A DNA stretch of 13,825 nucleotides, taken from an uncultured beta proteobacterium (GTDB lineage Bacteria > Pseudomonadota > Gammaproteobacteria > Burkholderiales > Burkholderiaceae). Positions 7,900-13,825 of the stretch are shown here, one piece after another. Made by a program: the position numbers and the translations under genes. The notes under the pieces are model-generated. The model did no database searches. It was not told the DNA's origin and saw only the letters and a list, made by a program, of their open reading frames with translations. Numbering within the stretch: position 1 is the stretch's first letter; each line of letters starts with the position of its first letter. The stretch is taken from positions 1-13,825 of the forward strand of contig CAJARE010000061.1 in assembly GCA_903944255.1 (NCBI GenBank). The letters run 5' to 3'.

Positions 7900-8124
7900 A
7901 TGAAAAATAGTCACGTTATGAGCAAGGAAAAAAATATGATCAGAGAGGATTCAATCTCCTTCAATCTTATTTTTATTTTGTGTTTTTTAGTGTGCTTTGT
8001 TATTTCTTTATTTACCCAGATTTTGCCAAAAAAGTGGAGTTCTTGGCTTCCAGGAGCTGAAGAAAAATCGCTTATTGATGGTACGAAGTCAGCAGTTTAT
8101 GGCTTTATGTCTTACTTAAATTAG
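7900..8124 (+). CDS. Small single-pass membrane protein between pufB and pufA, unknown
   Basis: This frame of 74 codons lies 27 bases after pufB and 9 bases before pufA. The product has a polar, lysine-rich N-terminus, one strongly hydrophobic helix of about 23 residues (from FNLIFILCF to FTQILP, with two cysteines), then PKKW and a soluble tail ending in YGFMSYLN. The helix has no histidine, so it cannot ligate bacteriochlorophyll the way LH1 alpha or beta do. It has no GxxxG motif like that of PufX. Two starts are plausible: ATG 7900 after AGGGGGAT, and ATG 7936 (62 residues) after AAGGA at 7924-7928. I do not recognise the family. The layout (one helix, then a Pro/Gly turn and short tail) loosely recalls PufQ, and the location suggests an LH1-RC accessory subunit or assembly factor. 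That is inference. Confidence 0.8.
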   Translation: MKNSHVMSKEKNMIREDSISFNLIFILCFLVCFVISLFTQILPKKWSSWLPGAEEKSLIDGTKSAVYGFMSYLN

Positions 8125-8133
8125 GAGAAGATT

Positions 8134-8340
8134 ATGTGGAGAATTTGGAAACTGTATGATCCGTTGCGATCAATGGTTGTTCAAGGTATTTTTCTGTTTG
8201 GTCTTGCAGCAATGATTCACTTGATTTTGCTGAGCAGCGTTCGTTTTAACTGGTTGGATGGTCTTAGCCAAGCCCAGTTCAAGGCGATGGAAGCAAAAAC
8301 AGGTTCTGCAATGCCACCCTCTGTTCCAGCATCAAAGTAA
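8134..8340 (+). CDS. pufA: Light-harvesting 1 alpha polypeptide (PufA)
   Basis: This 68-residue alpha subunit of the LH1 antenna is the partner of PufB. The N-terminus MWRIWKLYDPLRSMVVQG is the conserved cytoplasmic end. A membrane helix follows at about residues 14-35 with the bacteriochlorophyll ligand His29 (AAMIHLILLSS). FNWLDG follows on the periplasmic side, then a C-terminal tail of about 25 residues rich in Ala, Ser and Pro, which may be trimmed in the mature protein. AGGAG at 8123-8127 lies six bases before the ATG and overlaps the stop of the preceding small ORF, which supports coupled translation. It is followed by the pufA-pufL hairpin. Confidence 0.97.
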   Translation: MWRIWKLYDPLRSMVVQGIFLFGLAAMIHLILLSSVRFNWLDGLSQAQFKAMEAKTGSAMPPSVPASK

Positions 8341-8355
8341 TTTGTATAAAAAAAT

Positions 8356-8403
8356 GGTGAATAGGGTTAGGCTGAATAACTTTTTAGCTCAACCCTATTT
8401 ATC
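8356..8403 (+). other. Intercistronic hairpin between pufA and pufL
   Basis: AATAGGGTT (8360-8368) pairs perfectly with AACCCTATT (8391-8399). Outside, G-U, T-A, G-U and G-C pairs can extend the stem to 8356/8403. Inside, after one A-C mismatch, a G-U pair and GCT/AGC add four more pairs. The 3' side is followed by TTATCC, not a T-run, so it is an mRNA-stability element more than a terminator. In Rhodobacter, hairpins at this place stop 3'-5' decay of the pufBA transcript segment and so keep antenna in excess of reaction centre. The structure is seen; the role is by analogy. Confidence 0.75.
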
Positions 8404-8425
8404 CATTCATTGGAGATTATAAAAA

Positions 8426-9250
8426 ATGGCCATGCTAAGTTTTGAGAGAAAGTACCGAGTTCGAGGTGGTACCTTAGTTGGTGGGGACTTATTCGATTTT
8501 TGGGTAGGGCCGTTTTACGTTGGTTTTTTTGGTGTTACTACAGTCTTCTTTGCTTTTTTAGGCACCGCACTGATTTTATGGGGTGCTTCACAAGGTCCTA
8601 CATGGAACCCTTGGCAGATCAATATCGCGCCACCGGACATTAGTTATGGATTGGGTTTTGCTCCACTGCTGCAAGGTGGACTATGGCAGCTGATTACGGT
8701 ATGTGCTTTAGGCGCCTTCCTCTCATGGGCCTTACGTGAAATAGAAATTTGCCGAAAACTCGGCATGGGTCTTCATGTTCCTTTCGCCTACCTAATGGCG
8801 GTATTTGCTTATTTCACTCTGGTGGTGATTAGGCCGGTACTCATGGGTGCGTGGGGCCACGGTTTCCCATATGGCATCTTGAGTCACCTCGATTGGGTTT
8901 CCAATACGGGCTATCAGTACTTACATTTTCATTACAACCCAGCGCATATGATCGCTGTGTCCTTATTCTTTGCCACCACTTTTGCTTTGGTATTACATGG
9001 TGGTTTGGTCTTGTCTTCGACTAATCCACAGAAAGGCCAGTTTGTTAAAACGCCTGAGCATGAGGATACTTTCTTTAGAGATGCGATTGGTTATTCAATT
9101 GGAACTTTAGGAATACATCGCCTTGGATTATTTTTAGCTTTAGCAGCAGTTTTCTGGAGCGCCGTATGTATTGTGATTAGTGGCCCATTTTGGACTCGTG
9201 GTTGGCCTGAATGGTGGGGCTGGTGGTTGAACCTACCAATTTGGCGATAA
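8426..9250 (+). CDS. pufL: Photosynthetic reaction centre L subunit (PufL)
   Basis: This 274-residue, five-helix membrane protein forms, with PufM, the core of the type-2 reaction centre and binds the special pair, accessory pigments, quinone and the non-heme iron. The key residues are in place, one position ahead of Rhodobacter numbering. His154 hydrogen-bonds to or ligates accessory pigment, His174 ligates the special pair, and His191 and His231 ligate iron. Glu213 and Tyr223 are in the QB/proton-path region. [21 protein letters not shown] and [11 protein letters not shown] are family signatures. TGGAGAT at 8411-8417 is its ribosome-binding site. The C-terminus ends soon after WWLNLPIWR, slightly shorter than the 282-residue Rhodobacter form. 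Confidence 0.98.
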   Translation: MAMLSFERKYRVRGGTLVGGDLFDFWVGPFYVGFFGVTTVFFAFLGTALILWGASQGPTWNPWQINIAPPDISYGLGFAPLLQGGLWQLITVCALGAFLSWALREIEICRKLGMGLHVPFAYLMAVFAYFTLVVIRPVLMGAWGHGFPYGILSHLDWVSNTGYQYLHFHYNPAHMIAVSLFFATTFALVLHGGLVLSSTNPQKGQFVKTPEHEDTFFRDAIGYSIGTLGIHRLGLFLALAAVFWSAVCIVISGPFWTRGWPEWWGWWLNLPIWR

Positions 9251-9268
9251 GAGGGGAATATAAAAATT

Positions 9269-10282
9269 ATGGAATATCAAAACCTTTTTACTCAAGTTCA
9301 AGTAGTTGCTCCACCGCATCATGGGGTATCTATAGATCCCCGTGATGAACGAGAGCGCTTTGGCCAGCCAGTCCTGATTCATTTATTTGGTCGTCTCGGT
9401 AATGCACAGCTTGGTCCAATTTATCTGGGTGGCTTAGGCATTGCCTCTTTATTTTTTGGCATTATTGGATTTCAGATTATTGGTTGGAATATGTTGGCCT
9501 CAGTCAATTGGGATCCAATTCAATTTGTACGCCAATTATTTTGGCTATCTTTAGATCCACCTCTACCAAAGCATGGCTTGTCTTTATTCATGCCCCTTAA
9601 TGAGGGTGGCTGGTGGATGATGGCTGGCTTCTTCTTGACTGTCTCCATTTTGTTATGGTGGGGAAGAATGTATCGACGTGCTATCGCTTTAGGGATGGGA
9701 ACTCATATTGCTTGGGGTTTTTTAGCAGCTATCTGGTTATATCTAGTATTAGGATTTATTCGCCCCATCATGATGGGCAGTTGGAGTGAAGCAGTTCCAT
9801 TTGGTATCTTTTCGCATCTAGATTGGACCGCCGCTTTTTCACTGCGGTATGGAAATTTGTTCTATAACCCGTTTCACATGCTTTCGATTGCTTTCCTATA
9901 TGGATCAGCACTCTTATTTGCAATGCATGGTGCAACCATTTTGGCTGTAAGCCGCTTTGGTGGTGAACGTGAGATTGAGCAAATCGTAGATCGTGGTACA
10001 GCTTCAGAAAGAGCCGCTTTGTTCTGGAGATGGACGATGGGCTTTAATGCCACGATGGAATCCATTCACCGTTGGGCTTGGTGGTTTGCAGTCTTAACAC
10101 CTTTAGTTGGCGGCATTGGTATTTTGCTAACTGGCACCGTAGTGGATAACTGGTATTTATGGGCAGTGAAACATCATGTGGCACCTTCATACCCCTATGT
10201 TTTTGGCACTCCATTACCTGACCCTGCTACCTCTGGATTTATACCACCCGCTCCACCTGTTATGACAGGAGTTAAGCCATGA
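9269..10282 (+). CDS. pufM: Photosynthetic reaction centre M subunit (PufM)
   Basis: This 337-residue partner of PufL binds the other half of the special pair, QA, the photoprotective carotenoid and the iron. Conserved residues, again one ahead of Rhodobacter numbering, are His183 (accessory pigment region), His203 (special pair), His220 and His267 (iron), Glu235 (iron), Tyr211 and the QA-stacking Trp253. Five membrane helices are visible. The C-terminus is longer than the Rhodobacter M subunit: after [12 protein letters not shown] a Pro-rich tail of about 35 residues reaches [10 protein letters not shown]. This fits species that carry a bound tetraheme cytochrome, which docks on that periplasmic side. 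AGGGGA at 9252-9257 precedes the start. The stop overlaps the pufC start as ATGA. Confidence 0.98.
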   Translation: MEYQNLFTQVQVVAPPHHGVSIDPRDERERFGQPVLIHLFGRLGNAQLGPIYLGGLGIASLFFGIIGFQIIGWNMLASVNWDPIQFVRQLFWLSLDPPLPKHGLSLFMPLNEGGWWMMAGFFLTVSILLWWGRMYRRAIALGMGTHIAWGFLAAIWLYLVLGFIRPIMMGSWSEAVPFGIFSHLDWTAAFSLRYGNLFYNPFHMLSIAFLYGSALLFAMHGATILAVSRFGGEREIEQIVDRGTASERAALFWRWTMGFNATMESIHRWAWWFAVLTPLVGGIGILLTGTVVDNWYLWAVKHHVAPSYPYVFGTPLPDPATSGFIPPAPPVMTGVKP

Positions 10283-11349
10283 AGCAATTAAGAAAATTTC
10301 TGATATTGCCGGCTTTGCTAGCAAGCGTTCTATTGCTATCAGGCTGTGAGAGACCACCGATAGAAGCCGTCCAGCATGGTTTCCGTGGAACGGGTATGGA
10401 TCTGATTTATAACCCGCGCATATTGGCAGAGCAAGCAGAAAAAAATGCGGTACCTGTCTCATATGGACCAGCGTCAGCCGATGGTCCAAAAGCAGGGGCT
10501 GTATATAAAAACGTCAAGGTTCTGAATAATCTGAGCGTTGCCCAATTTAGTGCGTTCATGGTGTCTATGACAAGTTGGGTTGCTCCAGAGCAGGGATGTA
10601 CTTATTGCCATAATCCTGCGAACTTTGCTGATGACTCTCTCTATACCAAGCAAGTTTCACGCAACATGATTCAGATGACTCAGCGTGTGAATACTCAATG
10701 GCAAGATCACGTTGCTCAGACTGGTGTGACTTGCTACACCTGCCACCGGGGTAATAACATTCCTCAGCAGGTTTGGTTTAAAGAGCCAAAACAACAAACA
10801 GGTAATGGACTGCTGGGCAATAAAGATGGACAAAATACTCCGGTTGCTGCCTCGGGTTATTCGTCATTGCCTAATGATTATTTTTCTCAATACCTCTCGA
10901 AAAATAGCAATATTAGAGTGGCGGGAGATACGGCATTACCAACCGGCAATAAGCACAGCATCAATGAGACTGAAGCGACATACGGCTTAATGATGCATTT
11001 CTCAAACTCATTGGGCGTTAATTGCACCTATTGTCACAATAGTCGCAATTTCTCTTCATGGGAGGAGAGTCCCCCACAAAGAGCTAAGGCTTGGTATGCC
11101 ATTCGGATGGCACAAGATATCAACAATAATTACATGGAGCCGATTACGGGATTGTTTCCTGCGCATCGTCTAGGTCCAACTGGCGATGTTGCTAAAGCCA
11201 ATTGCGGTACTTGTCATCAAGGTGCTTACAAGCCGCTTTATGGGGTATCGATGTTGTCAGATTATCCTTTCTTAACTGGCCCAGCCAAGCCAGCGATGAA
11301 GGCTAAAGATGCTCCTCCTCCACCAGCAAAATCGGTGGCAATGAAGTAA
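10279..11349 (+). CDS. pufC: Reaction centre tetraheme cytochrome c subunit (PufC)
   Basis: This 356-residue periplasmic lipoprotein docks on the reaction centre and re-reduces the photo-oxidised special pair. The N-terminus has a lipoprotein signal with lipobox LLSGC, so Cys23 should be lipidated. Four c-type heme motifs are present: CTYCH (107-111), CYTCH (152-156), CTYCH (249-253) and CGTCH (309-313). Upstream Met residues (for example in FMVSMTSW and LMMHFSNS) fit the axial ligands of three hemes. His144, eight residues before the second motif, matches the His ligand of heme 4 in Blastochloris. The tail is Pro/Ala/Lys-rich (DAPPPPAKS). AGGAG at 10267-10271 lies seven bases before the ATG. 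It is the last gene before the terminator. Confidence 0.97.
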   Translation: MKQLRKFLILPALLASVLLLSGCERPPIEAVQHGFRGTGMDLIYNPRILAEQAEKNAVPVSYGPASADGPKAGAVYKNVKVLNNLSVAQFSAFMVSMTSWVAPEQGCTYCHNPANFADDSLYTKQVSRNMIQMTQRVNTQWQDHVAQTGVTCYTCHRGNNIPQQVWFKEPKQQTGNGLLGNKDGQNTPVAASGYSSLPNDYFSQYLSKNSNIRVAGDTALPTGNKHSINETEATYGLMMHFSNSLGVNCTYCHNSRNFSSWEESPPQRAKAWYAIRMAQDINNNYMEPITGLFPAHRLGPTGDVAKANCGTCHQGAYKPLYGVSMLSDYPFLTGPAKPAMKAKDAPPPPAKSVAMK

Positions 11350-11368
11350 TCTATAGTTTGATCTAACC

Positions 11369-11404
11369 AATAGCGTCATAGGATCAATATGACGCTATTT
11401 TTTT
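11369..11404 (+). terminator. Intrinsic terminator of the bch-puf superoperon
   Basis: AATAGCGTCATA (11369-11380) and TATGACGCTATT (11388-11399) form a perfect 12-bp stem with the 7-base loop GGATCAA. A run of seven T residues follows (11398-11404). It lies 19 bases after the pufC stop and should end most transcripts of the superoperon. The stem is only moderately GC-rich but long and uninterrupted. Confidence 0.92.
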
Positions 11405-11426
11405 GTAGAAAAGTTGGTTTGAGGAA

Positions 11427-12944
11427 ATGCTAAAAAAAGCTGACTTTAGGGAAGATGACGTATCCACTGCGATTGTGATTGGAAGTGGTTTTGGTGGATT
11501 AGCAGCCGCCATTCGTTTATCTTGCAAAGGCTATAGGGTCATCGTTTTAGAAAAATTGGATGCTCCCGGGGGCAGGGCATACGTCCATCATCGCGATGGC
11601 TATACCTTTGATGCGGGTCCAACCATTATTACTGCACCCTTCTTGCTTAATGAATTGTGGGAACTATGTGGTAAGAAAATGTCAGATGATGTTGATCTAC
11701 GCTTAATGGATCCTTTTTATCGGATCCGCTTTGATGATGGCACTCATTTTGACTATACCGGTGATCCTGCCAGAATGCGCGCTGAAGTAGCTAAGTTTGC
11801 CCCAGAAGATTTACCGGGTTACGAGCGATTTTTAGCAGAAGCAGAAAAATGCTACAAGCTTGGATTTCAGGAGTTAAGTTCTACTGCATTTGACTCAATC
11901 GGTGATTTGCTTCGTGCAATTCCATCGATGGTGAAGATGCGTGCTTGGGAGAGTATTTATAAATTAGTTGCTCGTCACTTAAAGAACGACAAAATACGTC
12001 AAGTGATGAGTTTTCATCCCCTCTTAATTGGTGGTAATCCTTTTTCTGTTACAGCCGTCTATGCGCTTATCAATTCCTTAGAGCGTCGCCATGGAGTGCA
12101 CTCTGCAATGGGTGGTACAGGTTCTTTAATTAAGGGCTTAGCAGGTTTATTAGCAGACAGAGGGGTAGAAATCCGCTTGAACTCTGAGGTGAAACGCATC
12201 GAAGTCGTTAATGGAAAAGCAAAAGGCGTAACCCTAGCCAATGGAGAATTTATTCCTTCCGATATTGTGGTCTCGAATGCTGATGCTGCTTGGACTTATC
12301 AAAAACTCATCGCTCCGGAGCACCGTAAAGTTTGGACTGATTCTAAAGTCAATAGCAGCAAGTATTCCATGAGCCTTTTTGTTTGGTACTTTGGTACCGA
12401 TAAGCAATATCCTGATGTTCCTCACCATATGATCTTGCTAGGTAAGCGTTACAAAGAACTGTTAACGGATATTTTTAAGAAGCATGTCTTAGCAGATGAC
12501 TTTAGTTTGTATTTGCATAGACCAACCGCTACTGATCCATCATTGGCCCCTGCTGGAGGTGATGCATTTTACGTGTTGGCCCCAGTTCCGAATTTAGCAA
12601 GCGGCACAGACTGGGCTAAAGAGGCTGAGCCTTATCGTCAATCAATTGCAAAGTACTTAGATGAAAGTGTTTTGCCTGGTTTTGAGAAGCATATCAAGAC
12701 TTCTTTTTGTATGACACCGCAAGACTTTCAGGATCGTCTTTTATCCGTTAAAGGCGCTGCCTTTGGTTTTGAACCGCTCTTACTCCAAAGCGCCTGGTTT
12801 AGACCTCATAACCGTAGTGAAGATGTTCAAGGCTTGTATATGGTGGGGGCTGGAACCCATCCAGGCGCTGGTATCCCCGGCGTTTTATCTTCAGCAAAGG
12901 CATTGATGTCGGTAGTAGCAGAGCCTAGAAAAGTCTCAGCATGA
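11427..12944 (+). CDS. crtI: Phytoene desaturase CrtI
   Basis: This 505-residue FAD-dependent enzyme should carry out three or four successive desaturations of phytoene to neurosporene or lycopene at the membrane. The N-terminal dinucleotide-binding motif is IVIGSGFGGLAAAIRL (glycines at about 19-24), with Glu42 at the end of the second strand, then APGGRAYVH and the CrtI hallmark YTFDAGPTIITAPFLL. The C-terminal FAD-contacting block reads LYMVGAGTHPGAGIPGVLSSAK. Overlap with crtB (ATGA) and the DAGPTI block favour CrtI over the related CrtD. The number of desaturation steps cannot be read from the sequence. GAGG at 11421-11424 is unusually close to the ATG (two bases). The gene starts 22 bases after the puf terminator, and no PpsR-type site is visible in that gap. 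Confidence 0.93.
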   Translation: MLKKADFREDDVSTAIVIGSGFGGLAAAIRLSCKGYRVIVLEKLDAPGGRAYVHHRDGYTFDAGPTIITAPFLLNELWELCGKKMSDDVDLRLMDPFYRIRFDDGTHFDYTGDPARMRAEVAKFAPEDLPGYERFLAEAEKCYKLGFQELSSTAFDSIGDLLRAIPSMVKMRAWESIYKLVARHLKNDKIRQVMSFHPLLIGGNPFSVTAVYALINSLERRHGVHSAMGGTGSLIKGLAGLLADRGVEIRLNSEVKRIEVVNGKAKGVTLANGEFIPSDIVVSNADAAWTYQKLIAPEHRKVWTDSKVNSSKYSMSLFVWYFGTDKQYPDVPHHMILLGKRYKELLTDIFKKHVLADDFSLYLHRPTATDPSLAPAGGDAFYVLAPVPNLASGTDWAKEAEPYRQSIAKYLDESVLPGFEKHIKTSFCMTPQDFQDRLLSVKGAAFGFEPLLLQSAWFRPHNRSEDVQGLYMVGAGTHPGAGIPGVLSSAKALMSVVAEPRKVSA

Positions 12945-13825
12945 GTCAAAGTATTACAGATCTTCAAGAGTGCGTCGCAACCATGCGAGATGGATCAAAA
13001 TCCTTTTTTGCTGCGTCCAGAATTTTGCCGCAGAGAGTTAGAGACCCAGCAACGGCTTTGTATGCCTTTTGTCGTATCACCGATGATGTGGCTGATGCAG
13101 TAGACGCAGAGCCAGATGCGATACCAAAATTGCGTGAAAGACTTGATCGAATCTATCAAGGCACACCGGATGATATTGCCGCTGATCGTGCCTTATCGAT
13201 AGTCGTTAAAGAATTTGATTTACCTATTAGCTTACCGCTCGCACTCATTGAGGGTTATGAATGGGATACCCAGTTTAAGACTTACGACACCATAGAAGAT
13301 TTACTAGATTACTGCGCACGCGTTGCGGGTACGGTTGGCGCAATGATGTGTGTAATTATGGATCGAAGAGAGCCTGAGACCTTGGCAAGAGCTTGCGAGC
13401 TAGGCTTAGCAATGCAACTTACAAATATAGCGCGTGATGTGGGTGAGGATGCTGCAAATGGAAGGATTTATTTACCGCTCAATTGGCTTAGAGAGGCGGG
13501 TCTTGATCCTCAGGTTTGGCTCAGTAAGCCTGAGTTTAATGATCAAATTGCTAGTGTGATTGCTCGACTCTTAAAGCATGCGGATGTTTTATATGCTCGT
13601 GCGGAAAATGGGATTTCTGATTTACCCTGGGATTGCCGTCCAGCAATACAGGCGGCTAGACTGATTTATGCCGAGATTGGACGGCAAGTAGAAAAACTCA
13701 ATTTAGACTCTATTACAACAAGAGCTTACGTCCCGTCTAAAAGAAAAGTGATTCTTCTGGCAGAAGCCTTTACTGCAGTCTCTAAAGTATTTTCTAGGCA
13801 GCTTCAGGTTGATGCTGATAAAGCG
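12941..13825 (+). CDS. crtB: Phytoene synthase CrtB, partial (runs off the window)
   Basis: The frame is open from ATG 12941 to the window end, giving 295 codons without a stop. Phytoene synthase joins two GGPP molecules head-to-head via prephytoene diphosphate to form phytoene, the substrate of CrtI. The two aspartate-rich motifs that bind Mg2+-diphosphate are clear: YAFCRITDDVAD (DDVAD at residues 48-52) and NIARDVGEDAANGRIYLP (Asp166 and Asp170). GYEWD at about 105-109 and ARVAGTVG at about 126-133 are also typical. Only the last few tens of residues, if any, should be missing. The start overlaps the crtI stop as ATGA and has only a weak Shine-Dalgarno sequence, so translation probably depends on coupling to crtI. 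Confidence 0.94.
   Translation, partial: MSQSITDLQECVATMRDGSKSFFAASRILPQRVRDPATALYAFCRITDDVADAVDAEPDAIPKLRERLDRIYQGTPDDIAADRALSIVVKEFDLPISLPLALIEGYEWDTQFKTYDTIEDLLDYCARVAGTVGAMMCVIMDRREPETLARACELGLAMQLTNIARDVGEDAANGRIYLPLNWLREAGLDPQVWLSKPEFNDQIASVIARLLKHADVLYARAENGISDLPWDCRPAIQAARLIYAEIGRQVEKLNLDSITTRAYVPSKRKVILLAEAFTAVSKVFSRQLQVDADKA

Noticed and set aside
7900..8124. The pufB-pufA ORF as a second, diverged LH1 alpha or beta gene
   Set aside because: The membrane helix contains no histidine to ligate bacteriochlorophyll, and there is no N-terminal MWRIW-type or C-terminal WRPW-type block. The true pufA follows at 8134.
10214..10489. Minus-strand open frame across the pufM-pufC junction
   Set aside because: It lies antisense to two clearly identified genes and shows no independent coding evidence.
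1..13825. Mobile elements, CRISPR arrays, tRNA or rRNA genes
   Set aside because: No transposase-like frame, no regularly spaced direct repeats and no RNA gene signature were seen. The region is densely packed with photosynthesis genes.

Overview
The window is a piece of the photosynthesis gene cluster of a purple (proteobacterial) anoxygenic phototroph. All supported genes lie on the plus strand. Three things point to a betaproteobacterium of the Burkholderiales: the gene order crtE-crtF-bchCXYZ-pufB..ALMC, a tetraheme pufC, and the absence of a recognisable pufQ in its Rhodobacter position. Together with the moderately low GC content, a freshwater aerobic anoxygenic phototroph such as Polynucleobacter is the best guess. 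The genus is inference, not shown by the sequence.

Layout: (1) positions 2-319 are the 3' end of bchH, the large subunit of magnesium chelatase. (2) 407-2463 hold two carotenoid genes, crtE (GGPP synthase) and crtF (carotenoid O-methyltransferase). (3) An intergenic stretch at 2464-2605 carries a perfect palindrome of PpsR/CrtJ type. (4) 2606-7577 hold bchC, bchX, bchY and bchZ, the genes that turn the chlorin into the bacteriochlorin ring of bacteriochlorophyll a. (5) 7574-11349 hold the puf genes for the LH1 antenna and the reaction centre: pufB, pufA, pufL, pufM and pufC, with two small extra genes among them. (6) A strong intrinsic terminator lies at 11369-11404. (7) 11427 to the window end hold crtI and the 5' part of crtB, the first steps of carotenoid synthesis.

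The genes form a superoperon. bchC/bchX, bchY/bchZ, bchZ/small ORF, small ORF/pufB, pufM/pufC and crtI/crtB all overlap by 1 or 4 bases, so pigment synthesis and the pigment-binding proteins are co-transcribed and in part translationally coupled. A hairpin between pufA and pufL sits where known puf operons set antenna to reaction-centre stoichiometry by differential mRNA stability.

The most interesting content is two small ORFs inside the puf region. One is a 49-codon frame (7574-7723) locked between bchZ and pufB by two ATGA overlaps, with near-perfect Shine-Dalgarno sequences for itself and for pufB. The other encodes a 62-74 residue single-pass membrane protein (7900-8124) inserted between pufB and pufA, where most purple bacteria have only a short spacer. 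I recognise neither as a named family. The second is a candidate for an extra LH1/reaction-centre subunit or an assembly factor.
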